DNA of 64,000 bases from contig CM064495.1 of assembly GCA_032716605.1 (NCBI GenBank), positions 25,761,760-25,825,759 of the forward strand. The letters are read 5' to 3'. Shown piece after piece: positions 32,574 to 42,294 of this stretch. The first letter of the stretch is position 1, and the number at the start of each line of letters is the position of its first letter. The notes below the pieces were generated by a model that worked only from the letters and a program-made list of their open reading frames with translations, had not been told where the DNA came from and did no database searches. The translations under genes and the position numbers were made by a program. Source of the DNA: Paralithodes platypus (Eukaryota; Arthropoda; Malacostraca; Decapoda; Lithodidae).

Positions 32574-33779
32574 TTGCTTTCGCCTTGGTTGTCGCTCCCC
32601 ATGCTTGGAGAGCCACCAGTCCTGCTTGCGCCACTCGCTCTGTGTGCCTCCTCTTGTGTCTGTCGGCGGGTTGGACGGCGCGTTCTGGTCCTGGATAAGC
32701 GCGCCCGTTCTTGGACTTTGTTCTATTGCTACCCCGTTCTTCTCTCACCCGGATCAGCCCTCTGTCGCCACGGTTTTTCCCTTGCGACAGAGGGTGACGG
32801 ACTTATTGTCTTGTCTTTAGGTTCCCTCCAGACGTCTGTTCACCACCTGCGGCTTTTCGAGGCGTCTGCGCCAGGCGATCTTCGCGAGGGTTTGGACCGC
32901 GTTCAGCGGATCCACCTTCGGCTCGCGGTGTCTTTGGTTCCCGAGCTGAAGGCAGTTTTGTGCGCGGCAACTCGGCAACGCCCGACGGTACGGTCCTCGT
33001 TCTGCCGGCCGGCCCCCTTGGATATTCGTCAGGGTTTGTTGTACTCTGCGCTATATACGTCGTTTTTTTTTAAGCAGGATGCTTGGGAATGCTACGCTTC
33101 TCTGTCGGCGGCCCCTGCTTCCGACACGCGACGACGCGCTGTGTCGTTGCGGACCCTGCTTACGTCACGCACCGACGCGCTGTGTCGCGCGCGGGGTCTT
33201 CTCAGTCCCGTCCTTCTGCCGGTCCTCTTCGGGGTGCTGCTGCTGCAAGTGCTGCCGCCTTGCACGGGCGCAGGACTGGGACGTTGCAGGCCAGTGTGTC
33301 GGTTCCGCCTCGCACTTCTGTTCTTGCCTCTTTCATCCCCGCCGTGTCGGGGCTGGCCGGCCTTCCACTTCCGGCCGCCCTTCGACGGGGTCAGCCCCGC
33401 GACGGCCTGGGGTTGGGGTGGCCCGCCCTTTTCGACGAGGTTGGGGGGGGGTAGAGGAGGTCAACGTGGCGCTCATGCCCGCACGGCCCGTACCGGGGGT
33501 ACCTCCGCGTCAACACAATGTGTAGGTTCTCTGGGTCGGCCTCCTTGTTCTCCTTCTCGCCTGGCCGAACGGGTCGCTCCCCTCCTCTCGGGTGCTCCCT
33601 CGGGTTGTTTTCGCCCTTGCGCCCCTCGGTGGCCGCGAGGGACGTTGGGGGCGGCGGGTTGCGCGGAGGGGTCTCACCTGGAGGTGGACGTCCAGACCCC
33701 CACTCCGCTCTTGTCACCGACGCCGGCCCATCTCTTCAGAGGTGGCCCACGTGTTCACTTCCATGCCCGAGCTGGGTAG
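32574..33779 (+). CDS. DIRS-B gag-like frame
   Basis: A 401-codon frame, not recognised by motif alone. The order of elements, and pieces such as DLREGLDRVQRIHLRLAVSL, RQGLLYSALYTS and RRRAVSLRTLLTSR, fit the C-terminal half of the family A gag (FRLFSQYIVSQQ, ARRSVELSRRLLLQSS). Extreme lack of A on this strand makes long frames likely by chance, so coding is uncertain toward its end, which overlaps the RT frame. Confidence 0.45.
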   Translation: MLSPWLSLPMLGEPPVLLAPLALCASSCVCRRVGRRVLVLDKRARSWTLFYCYPVLLSPGSALCRHGFSLATEGDGLIVLSLGSLQTSVHHLRLFEASAPGDLREGLDRVQRIHLRLAVSLVPELKAVLCAATRQRPTVRSSFCRPAPLDIRQGLLYSALYTSFFFKQDAWECYASLSAAPASDTRRRAVSLRTLLTSRTDALCRARGLLSPVLLPVLFGVLLLQVLPPCTGAGLGRCRPVCRFRLALLFLPLSSPPCRGWPAFHFRPPFDGVSPATAWGWGGPPFSTRLGGGRGGQRGAHARTARTGGTSASTQCVGSLGRPPCSPSRLAERVAPLLSGAPSGCFRPCAPRWPRGTLGAAGCAEGSHLEVDVQTPTPLLSPTPAHLFRGGPRVHFHARAG

Positions 33780-34687
33780 CGTCGAGGGAGTTGACCGCCG
33801 GTCACCCGGTTTTCCTCTCCCGTGTCTTTCTGGTACCGTCGCCGAACTGCGACGCGATGCGACCGGTGGTGGATCTGTCGGCCCTCAACGGGCACATCGT
33901 GCACACACGGTTTCGGATGCTGCCGGTACCCCTGGTACGCCTGGCCCTGCGCCCTCTGTCGTGGGTAGTGTCGCTGGCCCTCCAGGATGCCTCTTGGCTC
34001 GTTCCTCTCCATCCTCGCTTCCAGCGATTCTTGGCCGTTCGGACTTCTGATCGTGTGTTCCTGTTCGACGGCCTTCCCTTCGGTCTCCACATCGCGCCGC
34101 GGATCTTCTCCGCACTGGTGGGGCAGGCTCTGGGTCCTCTCCTCGGGAGCGGGCTCCAGATCCTGTTTTCCTTGGCCGCTTGGTTGGTAGTTTCCGAAGC
34201 CCTAGGACTGTGCATTGGCGACGCCCTCACAGTCGTTCGCAACATCGCACGGTTAGGGTTCCCCTTCGATGTTCCCAAGTCACGCTTGACCCCGTCGCGT
34301 GTCGTGCCATGGGTCGGTCTCGCATGGGTTTTGTCCGGCGCTACGGTGACCCGGGGTCTGCCGGCCGCGGTGCACCTTCGGTGGAAGGTCTTCGCCGTGT
34401 TGCACTCGGTCTCCCTCCCGGGGTGGCTCTGGGACTCGTTCGTGGGTTCGCTGCATTGGGCCGCTCTGTCCCTTCCCTTAGGGAGCCTCTGGCTACGCCG
34501 CCTCCTCCTCATGGGCACCGCGGTGTTTCCGTTGCCCCTATGGATCGGCTCCTGCCGCTCCCGCGTACCGTTCGCAGACGCTTCGGTCGCTGGGTTGCTC
34601 GGGGCTCACTCTCTGCGGCTGTGCCCTGGACCGCCCCCCCCGCCGACGGTCTGGGTAGCCACAGTTACGTCGAGCGAGGTTGGGTGA
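33518..34687 (+). pseudogene. DIRS-B reverse transcriptase/RNase H with lost catalytic residues
   Basis: The 389-codon frame aligns closely with the family A RT: RPVVDLSALNGHIV, RFQRFLAVRTSDRVFLFDGLPFG, LHIAPRIFSALV, FDVPKSRLTPSRVVPWVGLAW and SLPGWLWDSFVGSLHW. The catalytic positions differ: motif A SLDLTDAYWHV is SLALQDASWLV, motif C WYLDDWLV is FSLAAWLV, and RNase H WVDTDAS is WVATVTS. The frame ends at 34687 in the RNase H domain and resumes in another frame at 34680. RT activity should be absent. Confidence 0.8.
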
Positions 34688-35384
34688 GGTTCCCGATCGA
34701 ACCTGGGACGTCCACTTCCCGGCAGATGGGTGGGTCTCCCTCCACTTACCCGTCTATGCCCTCGGACTGTTGGTTCCTTTGTTCTTCCTGCGGGACCACG
34801 CGCTGGCCCTTCGGGGTAAGTCGGTGGCCTTCGGGTTGGACACTCCGACAAGCTGTCCACTGTTTCCTAATGCGGGGGTCCTCCAGGTCGTTGACTCTAT
34901 TGGGGGTCTCGGTGGAGTTGTTCTTCCTCGCGGACCGACACCCCTTCTCCTTGCATGCCTCCTCCCTGCCCGGGCCTGCCACCCTGTGGGCGGCCGCCCT
35001 GTCGAGAGGGCAGGGCGTTCTTGTAGAATGGGCGATGAAACGGACTGTGTTCGCCGACCTCGCGGCTTCCTGAGGTGTTCTGGAGGTCGCCTTGTTCGCA
35101 TCGGGGGTGCCGCGCCAGTTGCCTCTGGACCTCTCCCTCGGGCCTCGCGCTCCGGGGGGGGTCCGGACGCTTTCATGGTAGCCTGGTACAGGTGGCGGTC
35201 GATATACATCTTTCCGCCACCAGACGCGCTGTTGATGTGCCCAGTCCTCGCGAGGCTGCGGCTGTACCACGGCTGCGTCTGGCTCCTCGCGCCTCTGTGG
35301 CCGGCACGGGCTTGGTACGCCCGGTTGCCACGGTGGTGCCCGAGTCCGGTCCCTCTACCTGTCTCTGGCTTCCACTTGGGCTAG
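34680..35384 (+). pseudogene. DIRS-B RNase H end and MT-like domain
   Basis: This frame continues the polyprotein: VPLFFLRDHALALRGKSVAF matches the RNase H region VPLYFLQAHGPALRGKSVAF of family A. SIYIFPPPDALLMC and APLWPARAWYARL are the MT-like domain. The Asp of TDWNRW in family A is Ala (VAWYRW) here. Parts between are frameshifted into 34180-35073 (RGQGVLVEWAMKRTVFADL). Confidence 0.7.
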
Positions 35385-35541
35385 GTTGGGGACCTGCGGA
35401 CCTCGTTGGCCTTCGCATCGTGCTTGTTCATGAGGCACGGTGGCTCCCGGTCCCCGGCCGGGCCCTGACTGACTTCCTGCAGCGTTCCTGGCCGTCTTGT
35501 CCTTGGGGGACTTACGGGTCCCGCTGGAGGTCTTTTACTAG

Positions 35542-36675
35542 TTGGCTACAGGCCACTCGCCTGCCAGTTGGCTCTCCTCCCTCGTCCTACGCTCCTTGTT
35601 TCACCTCTTCCGTACACGTCACTTTCAAGTCGACGCTATACGTCCCCACTTGTCTGCCGTCCGGGGGGTCTTTGGGTCCGTCGCTGGGCTGGTCGTTCCG
35701 CCACAGGAGCTGGATTCCTTCCTGACGGCTGCCTTCCGGGATCGACCGCCTCCGCGCCAGGTCCCTCCGCAGTGGGATCTGGGGCAGGCTCTGGTCCTTC
35801 TGGCTTCACCCACGTATAAAAGGGCCGCTACGCCGGTTCCGTTGCTCGGGCGTCCACTCTTCCTTGTCGCTCTGGCCACTGGGGATCGGGTGTCTGCACT
35901 AGCGGCATTGTCACGGCCCCGGGACTGCGTGCGATTCTCCCCGTCCTTGCATGGCGTCTCGTTCGCCTCCTCCCCTCCTTTTGTTACCACGCATGGGAGG
36001 GAGGCCCCCGTTTTCCAGCCTTTCGCCGTCCAGGCTTTACGGCGTGGGCATCCTCGCCATGTGTTGTGCCCGGTGTCAGCCTTGCACTCCTCTGTTGCGT
36101 CTGTGGCGCCGCCTTCGGGTACTGCTGTGTGGGTGTCTCCTCGGACAGGTGGGAGGCTCTCGCAGGTGCAGATGGACCGCCACGTTTGTCGGACCGTTCG
36201 TGCCCGTCGCCCTGTTTGTAGGGGTTCTGCGCACGATGTCAGATCCTTTGCTGCCTCCTTCCGGTTCCTGCCACGTCGATCCTTACCTGCCATCGCCTCA
36301 GCGGTTTTGTGGTCTTCTATCAATTCCTTCATCTCCTCCTACCTCTCCGTGTCCAGTGTTCGACCCCCTCGGCCGGTGATTGCTCTCGGGGGTCGTGTTT
36401 CCTGGTGCTCTGGCGAAGATCCCTGGTCTTCCCCCCTTGTCCCTCGTTCTTTTCCTTTGTTTTATTTGACAAAGGGGGGGGGGGGGTGTACGGGTTTGCA
36501 ACACTGGATTGCAAGTTTGGGATTATGTATTGTTCCAGTACATAAGTGTTTTTGCCACATTGAAAATTGTGTTTTGTTCTTGTGTTCAGTGTTTTTGTTG
36601 GTTTTTGAAGAAAAGGGATTTTGGGTACAGTACCTTTTTGGTTTCAGACAAGTCTATGTTTTTGCATTACTATGA
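35542..36675 (+). CDS. DIRS-B tyrosine recombinase, catalytic residues present
   Basis: The YR starts near HEARWLPVPGRALTDFLQRS in the frame 35075-35725 and moves into this frame by a single shift near 35550. Landmarks are RDRPPPRQVPPQWDLGQAL, Arg I in ATGDRVSALAALS, the HxxR box in AHDVRSFAASFRF and the nucleophile Tyr in SSINSFISSYLSV (near 36340). All catalytic positions expected from family A are kept, in contrast with the RT. The frame runs past the likely end through the G13 tract because stop codons are rare in this A-poor strand; the natural C-terminus is probably near 36380. Confidence 0.75.
   Translation: MATGHSPASWLSSLVLRSLFHLFRTRHFQVDAIRPHLSAVRGVFGSVAGLVVPPQELDSFLTAAFRDRPPPRQVPPQWDLGQALVLLASPTYKRAATPVPLLGRPLFLVALATGDRVSALAALSRPRDCVRFSPSLHGVSFASSPPFVTTHGREAPVFQPFAVQALRRGHPRHVLCPVSALHSSVASVAPPSGTAVWVSPRTGGRLSQVQMDRHVCRTVRARRPVCRGSAHDVRSFAASFRFLPRRSLPAIASAVLWSSINSFISSYLSVSSVRPPRPVIALGGRVSWCSGEDPWSSPLVPRSFPLFYLTKGGGGCTGLQHWIASLGLCIVPVHKCFCHIENCVLFLCSVFLLVFEEKGFWVQYLFGFRQVYVFALL
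36474..36486 (+). other. G13 tract after the DIRS-B YR gene
   Basis: Thirteen G follow ATTTGACAAA, with GTGTACGGG after. It has the same length and gene-relative position as in family A. Confidence 0.85.
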
Positions 36676-36840
36676 ATGACGGGCATGTGTTAAAACTGTT
36701 CTTTTTAGCTACTCCTCAGTTTTTCACTCTTTTATTAAACTCTCTTGTTTAAATTGTGTCTTTGTCATTCATAATTTTGTTTTATGCATTGTTTTTTTTT
36801 GGTAGGTTGGGCTTGGATGTCCTCCTCCTATTTGTTATGC

Positions 36841-36953
36841 AGCCTTGACGTTGGATTTGCCAAGACTACTAACAAATTGGGAGGTTTGACGTACCTCCCA
36901 ACCTACCAAATAGGAAAATCTACTATTTGGTAGTAGTCTTGGAAAATCCAACG
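36841..36953 (+). repeat. Internal complementary region of DIRS-B
   Basis: Its reverse complement reads the element's right end (ACGTTGGATTTTCC, ACTACCAAATAGTAG, TGGGAGGTACGTCAAA) joined to its left end (TTTGTTAGTAGTCTTGG). These match 37287-37374 and 17081 onward. Confidence 0.88.
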
Positions 36954-37014
36954 TACATAATACCCTCCCTCACGCCGGACCCCTGCCCATCCGCGTTCTT
37001 CTGCTGACGTGAGA

Positions 37015-37374
37015 TGTGATGACAAGAGAGGGTCGCTCATGCGCACGTTCAACAGGGATCTGCACATGACGGAACACGGGATGGGCCTTAAGCGGTAACT
37101 ATGGTAAACCCCTTTTCCTTCTCTTCTATGCTTTTTTTCACCTTCGGTGGTAGTTTTGGTTAATGTACAACGTCTCCTAGAGCAAGATAAGGAGTAGACT
37201 CTAGACGTTTTCTTTTTAACCGCGGTTGGAATGACGACATAGCAGTCAAAATAGACAAGTCGTCATTGCAATTAGGTTAATAGCCTTGACGTTGGATTTT
37301 CCAAGACTACTACCAAATAGTAGGTTTTCCTATTTGGTAGGTTGGGAGGTACGTCAAATCTCCTAATATAGTTG
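37015..37374 (+). repeat. Right ITR and right end of DIRS-B
   Basis: It pairs in inverted orientation with the left ITR at 17083-17390 and then carries the right-end extension TAGGTTTTCCTATTTGGTAG up to TCTCCTAAT. Beyond it starts ATAGTTGTAACTATG of DIRS-D. Confidence 0.85.
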
Positions 37375-37791
37375 TAACTATGATAGATATCTTCAAAATT
37401 AAAAGTCAAAACTTTTGAGCTGTAGAACTAGCTCGACTTATTGGGTATCACGGCTCGTGATCTTATCACAATATCCGGCGGAGGGGCTCTAGGGGTCTTT
37501 GGGCTTACCGGAAACCCCCCCCCCCTCCTTCTTCCTTGTAAGATTTAACTTTACTGTGTAGAAGCACATAGACTAACTAGACCTGCTGCCGCAATGCCAC
37601 ATTGGGCAGTGTTTTGGCTTATCCAGAGCCATAGACATGCCTCGTGTCAAGAAAGCACGGTTGGGAGCTCCCAGCTTAGTGCTAGCTATGCCATTCATGG
37701 AAGATTTTTCCCAAAATCTGAGAGGAAGGAAACTCCAACTCGTGACTTTGCCCAGTCCCCGAGTTGAGGTAAGTACTGTAGATGCATATTT
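37375..37791 (-). pseudogene. DIRS family D copy 1: 3' UTR and YR C-terminus
   Basis: On the minus strand, codons ending at 37573 spell a YR C-terminus: RFWEKSSMNGIASTKLG, NRAFLTRGMSMALDKPKH, to be compared with LWASNHTFLTRYLSVALDKP of family A. The nucleophile Tyr position is Gly here. The HDLRKWA box is degraded to RGLGKVTSW. A G11 tract (plus strand C at 37515-37525) follows the stop. The twin copy is at 60715-61131. On the plus strand a short frame starting MPRVKKARL followed by GTAAGT mimics an exon; see rejected items. Confidence 0.75.
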
Positions 37792-38097
37792 ATTAGTGGC
37801 CCCTCCATCATTGACGAACATGCCTATTACATAAGGCATCCTCTTCAAACACTAATCCGCCGTAGTTTGAATCTACCGCGCAGAGCATTTAAAAACTGAG
37901 GAGCCTTCATCATGAGCGCACGCGACCTCACTCATGGCTTCAGTCATTATGAATTGGGTTCTCACTACGAAAAAACTTCGTAAAAAATAAAAACAAAAAG
38001 AAAATAAGAATAACTATCAAATAAGCTTTCCATCATATCGTGGATGTACTTGTGTGGATCTTTGACCAGACGCTGATTCAGGCGTCATTCTTCCTTC
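37792..38097 (+). repeat. Left ITR of DIRS-A2
   Basis: It starts ATTAGTGGCCCCTCCATC and runs to GGCGTCATTCTTCCTTC. It is the inverse of 46576-46888 with few mismatches. Confidence 0.92.
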
Positions 38098-39859
38098 TCT
38101 GCTCTGCGCTCAGCCTGCCCGGACGTGTCTCCCCACGCTCCGCTGGTTCCGCATTTGCTGCGTCCCTAGTGAGTTTTTTCTCATTTGTTTACTCCGGGAT
38201 GTATCGAGTAAGGTTAGGATATGCGTAGCAGGAGTGTCCTGGGCTGGTTGCCCGCAGTGCAGTGTATTTTGGGTCGTGTGTTTGGGGCATCTATTTCAGA
38301 TGTACCCTCGTGGTCCTGTTGTGGACTTGTGATCTTTTCACAGTTGAGTTAGCTTGTGATGCAGGCGGCTTTCATTACGCGTTAATTATGCTGCCTTTTA
38401 TCTTTCTGATGAGGTAAGCGTTGCTTACTGACGTTCCCAGCGTATTTTTCTTCACTTAGTGAAGTTTTTTCTGGGTCCCGAGTCAGTCTTCCCTTTGTCG
38501 GAAGTATTTGCTACAGTGGTGTGTTGGCGGTGGTTCCAGTTGTTATATTTCCAGTGTTTTTTGTTTATATTTCAACATTTCTTATGCCGTCTACTTAGGC
38601 CTAGCCAGCCGCTCGTAGCTTTGCCACATGTACAAGTGTTATTGTTTATTTTATAAATATGCCCTACTGTGTCATGTGTATCCGGGTTTAGATGTGTATT
38701 GGCTAATTCCACGGACTATGTTTGTTTCCTGGTTTAGTTGTGTATTGGCTAATTCCACGGATTATTGTGTGGACCTAGGCTAGTCGTGCTTGGCTTTCCT
38801 TCGAGTCCGATGTACGTTCAGATGGTTTCTGAACGGGGTGGGTTACCTTCCGGCGGGTTTTTTCTCGGTTTCACCATGAAAAAAACCCGGCCGAGAGCCG
38901 TGTTGGGCCACACGTGGTTTCAACACAGGCTTGTGTCCCCGGCGATGAGGTGTCTGTGGCTCTCCAGGACTGCGTCTCTGTGTTGGTGCCTGTTTTCAGG
39001 CTCCCTTTGATTCCCGGCGGAGTGGCTGTACCCATCTAACATTGTTCATGCGGACATATGTTATGAAGTTTTTCTACCCGGTTTTACAAACCACAGAAAA
39101 AACCTAGCTGTTGTTAAGGGCTTTCCTCCCCGGCGATCTTTTACAAAGAAGTGGGGACAGGAACTTATGGGGTTAACGTTTTGACATCTCACCCGGCGGG
39201 TGTACCTTGGTAGGGTGGGATGAACAACTAAGTCATTCAGTTAGTTAACCGATCCATTTTAGTGATACTATATGTATCGCCGCCTTTACACTTACGGCGA
39301 TTGAAGGTTCAATTAGGGTTAACATCGTTTTTACACCCGGCGGGTGCTCCTGGGTGGAGGAAATAAGGAATTTACAATTCAATTTCGATTAACCACTTAA
39401 TTGAGTGATACGTTTATGTATCGCCGCCTTCAAACTTACGGCGATCTTTTGTGACAATTCGTTAGAAATCAGATCTCGTATCAGCCTGCCCTGTGTTATT
39501 CTACTAAAATAATTCAAGGGCCGGCGTCTTTGTGGGGGGTTGTTTTTCCAAAAAAATTGAATCTTGAAACAGTCACCACCAGAAAGACTATAAACGCCAT
39601 GCTGGTCCTTTATATTATGTCAGAGGGTATTCTTCACTTTCTTAAAAAGATATGTTTAGATATTCTGAACTCCGCCGCGTAGCGAGCTGTGATCGTTGTG
39701 TCATTACATCTCGTTACCCGGTGGGTTATTAACACTTGTGTGCGAACATGTTGGGTTAACCTTATGAGCATTAATTCCTGGAAATTTTATTTTTTTCCAG
39801 AGCTGGGCTCCGGCGGACCAATACAGACCCGGCAGTAGTTTTCCCCACCAGTCTCTGTC
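38098..39859 (+). other. DIRS-A2 5' UTR with CCGGCG motifs and short tandem repeat
   Basis: No gene is seen. A unit of about 48 bp (GTGTATTGGCTAATTCCACG) is repeated twice at about 38690-38765; copy A3 has three units at 52040-52180. CCGGCG occurs about eight times (for example 38851, 38938, 39014, 39130, 39190, 39349, 39522 and 39808). Two near-identical inverted pairs ATCGCCGCC...ACGGCGAT lie at about 39273-39300 and 39420-39445. Its end borders the gag ATG at 39860. Confidence 0.8.
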
Positions 39860-41389
39860 ATGGCTACCTTGGCCCCAGTCTTTGCTTTATGCACTACCCC
39901 TACCTGTGCCGGTATCCCTATTTTTGCGCACACTCTTTGCATCAAGTGTGTTAAATGTCTAGACCGTTCAAGGGGTCTGTGGGTGATGTGCAATTGTTCC
40001 TTTTGCTCCCAATTAAGTGTCAAGGTCCTCCGCGACAATGATAAGACCGCAGCAGTCGCATTAAGAGAGGTTAGGCAACAGATGTCAGCATATACTACGA
40101 TTGTAGCTCATAAGTCACTTCAATGTGACAACGTCCCTCTTTGGGATAGACTGCTTTTCGAACACCCTCCCCCTAAACGTTCCTCTCGAGTAACTAGTCA
40201 TAAGCCGGCGGAGACTGGTCAGGGTTCTGTGTCTTCTGCTGCTACTCCGAAACGTCCAAGAGAGCCTACACCCCCGGCGACCGACTCCTCGTCTCGGGAG
40301 AGATCTCGGTCTAGGTCACCTCTCAGACACCAGCCATCTAGTCTTGCCTCTTCACCATCGAGTAAGAAGAGTAAGACGGAAAGTTCCACCAGTGGTCACG
40401 GCGATAAATCCTCCAAATCAAAGAGTAGTTCACGGTCACACCGTAGCCATAAATCTTCCAAAAAGGATTCCCATAAAAGAACGACCTCCCTACATTCGCC
40501 AGTTTCTAGTGCTTCTCATCGTACTTCTACCCCAGACAGAGTTTGTGTTAGGTCTCAAGGGTCCAGTACGGTGCCTGTACCTAAAGATGATTTACCCATT
40601 AACATTTTAACCCTGGAATTGGAGAGTTCAGGGGGATCAGTGATTGAGAGTGTTTCAGACTCCCAAGAGAGTGTAGGCCAAGGCCTCGGTGTTTGGCGAT
40701 TTTCTCGGCCGGGGTCTGACCACCCACTTCCGACTCAAACTAGTCACACAGTAGCTGACGTCCACAGGGACGCGGCGATCCCATCCTCTATTCCTGACTT
40801 ATCTTGGCAACAAGGTACCCCAGCTTCGGCGGGATCTTCTCAGGAGGAACAGGAGGAGAAAGACGAGGTTTCAATAATATCGGATATGGAAGGGCAAGAG
40901 TCAGGTTCAGGCTTAGACGCCGCGCAGGATATTAATGATTCACCAGTGAGTACATCATCAAGTCAATTTGTCACTGCACAGGAAATTGATGGGCTACTTA
41001 GTCATGCTTTATCTAAATTTTTTGGCCAACAACAGGAAACTCCCACAGTGGACTTGGGAGCTCCCACGACAAGTTCTACGGTACGGCCTCTGATGACTTC
41101 TATTGCTTTAACTAAGATCCCTCACCCTCCCACTCTGTCACCATCAGTGGTTACTAGGCCTGCTACGGCGGCATTGACCACTTCGAATGTAAGGGTTATA
41201 ACGGATGTCAATCCACCCCCTCTAGACAAGGCGCCTCTCAGAAAGGTAGCTATGCCCTTGCTTTACGGACCAGACGAGTCATGGGTCCTTTTGACCCCAT
41301 TAAACCAGAGCTCGCCCAACCTACCTTGTCAGGGGAACTCCCAGTACCGCGTGAGTGGGTCATCCAGGGCAATAAATCAAAGAAATTAA
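39860..41389 (+). CDS. DIRS-A2 gag, N-terminal part
   Basis: The ATG at 39860 matches the start of the A3 gag (51109, minus). The N-terminus is Cys-rich (CTTPTCAGIP, LCIKCVKCL, CNCSFC) and likely binds zinc. A Ser/Lys/Arg-rich region follows (residues about 125-215, SSKSKSSSRSHRSHKSSKKD) and then an acidic part (EEQEEKDEVSIISDMEGQES). After KVAMPLLYGPDESWV a missing base relative to A3 shifts the frame near 41290, so the last 25 or so codons are not native. The rest of gag continues in the frame 41281-42294. Nucleocapsid function is inferred from position in the element. Confidence 0.8.
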   Translation: MATLAPVFALCTTPTCAGIPIFAHTLCIKCVKCLDRSRGLWVMCNCSFCSQLSVKVLRDNDKTAAVALREVRQQMSAYTTIVAHKSLQCDNVPLWDRLLFEHPPPKRSSRVTSHKPAETGQGSVSSAATPKRPREPTPPATDSSSRERSRSRSPLRHQPSSLASSPSSKKSKTESSTSGHGDKSSKSKSSSRSHRSHKSSKKDSHKRTTSLHSPVSSASHRTSTPDRVCVRSQGSSTVPVPKDDLPINILTLELESSGGSVIESVSDSQESVGQGLGVWRFSRPGSDHPLPTQTSHTVADVHRDAAIPSSIPDLSWQQGTPASAGSSQEEQEEKDEVSIISDMEGQESGSGLDAAQDINDSPVSTSSSQFVTAQEIDGLLSHALSKFFGQQQETPTVDLGAPTTSSTVRPLMTSIALTKIPHPPTLSPSVVTRPATAALTTSNVRVITDVNPPPLDKAPLRKVAMPLLYGPDESWVLLTPLNQSSPNLPCQGNSQYRVSGSSRAINQRN

Positions 41390-42294
41390 GGGCCTTGGAT
41401 ACTTTGGGAAATGTACTAGACGTTAATATAAAGGCTATACCTAGTTATTATCACCAAGACTATTTTGTGTATGCTACTAAGCCAGCTTTACCCCCTGCCT
41501 CAGCTTCAAAATTGTTTTCGGACTGGTCTAAGCTGGATGGGTTTAATGACATTAAGACTCTGTCAGCTCTCACTCCAGAACTTGATTTACAAACCGTCAC
41601 AGACGAAGCAGCTAATCCAGTCTTGAAGGTGGGGCAGTTGGGTCCAGGACCTTGGGTGGATTGGGAGACAGAGGCTCAAAACTTTGCGACCACATTTACT
41701 TCCAAAACTTCCCACCAGATCCCTCAAGATACTCATTCGTGGTTCTCCATGCCAGTGTGTTCTGCCGGCGGAGTCCCTTCAGCTTTGTTTTCTTTCTTAG
41801 CTGCCCCTAAAATTAATCTTTGTGAGCTAAAAGACCCTTTCACTACCCCTACCCCAACTCACCTAGACCGAGAATTTAGGCTAAGGGGGAAAGCTTTTCG
41901 CCTGTTCTCTCAATACATAGTGTCTCAACAGGTAGCAAAGTCTTTGCTCCGGTCCACTCAGGCAATCGCAGACGCGGATGCCAGACGATCGGTTGAATTG
42001 TCCCGGCGACTGCTTCTTCAGTCGTCAATCCAATCTCTGGGTGACATCCGCACCGCCTTGCTTGAGGCGGTACGAGCGAGACAAGACCTCAGAATGTCTT
42101 TAGTCCGCAAACTGCCTGATCGCATTGCGAATCAGGTGGTCATGTCACCAGTGCTTACTCCCTCTTTAATGTCCCCTGACGTGTGGCGAACGGTGTTTAA
42201 TATGGCGCAGGCCTTTAACCCTCCAGCCCCGGCTATGTATTATATATATATTCCTCGAAACCCGGGTGTTTTGGCCGAAAAACGTCTAGGCTAG
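41281..42294 (+). CDS. DIRS-A2 gag, central part after frameshift
   Basis: The frame resumes gag with PIKPELAQPTLSGELPVPREWV, which in A3 follows directly in one frame. It is rich in helix-forming stretches (LREFRLRGKAFRLFSQYIVS-like, ARRSVELSRRLLLQSS, ALLEAVRARQDLRMSLVRKL). Near NMAQAFNPPAPAM a foreign block of about 400 bp begins and ends the frame. No enzyme motif is seen. Confidence 0.75.
   Translation: MGPFDPIKPELAQPTLSGELPVPREWVIQGNKSKKLRALDTLGNVLDVNIKAIPSYYHQDYFVYATKPALPPASASKLFSDWSKLDGFNDIKTLSALTPELDLQTVTDEAANPVLKVGQLGPGPWVDWETEAQNFATTFTSKTSHQIPQDTHSWFSMPVCSAGGVPSALFSFLAAPKINLCELKDPFTTPTPTHLDREFRLRGKAFRLFSQYIVSQQVAKSLLRSTQAIADADARRSVELSRRLLLQSSIQSLGDIRTALLEAVRARQDLRMSLVRKLPDRIANQVVMSPVLTPSLMSPDVWRTVFNMAQAFNPPAPAMYYIYIPRNPGVLAEKRLG

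Larger units (their letters stand above)
27341..37374 (+). mobile_element. DIRS family B, copy b (left end missing, right end complete)
   Basis: The 5' UTR (27341-27877) is interrupted by an L2/CR1-like LINE (27878-31862) and resumes at 31863. The gag-like region (about 32370-33700), RT/RNase H/MT-like frames (33518-35384), YR (35390-36400), G13 tract, ICR and right ITR follow. The plus strand is very poor in A across 32400-36400. The right end at 37374 sits in a DIRS-D 3' UTR; the uninterrupted site is at about 60712-60720. Confidence 0.85.

Noticed and set aside
32574..35725. Many long overlapping frames in the DIRS-B region on both strands
   Set aside because: The strand is nearly free of A, so stop codons are rare; only frames with alignable DIRS motifs were kept.
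37637..37775. Apparent host exon (MPRVKKARL...) followed by GTAAGT splice donor, duplicated at 60979
   Set aside because: The opposite strand reads as the C-terminus of a DIRS tyrosine recombinase (NRAFLT..MSMALDKP) with the usual G tract after it, so the plus-strand frame is an antisense coincidence copied with the element.
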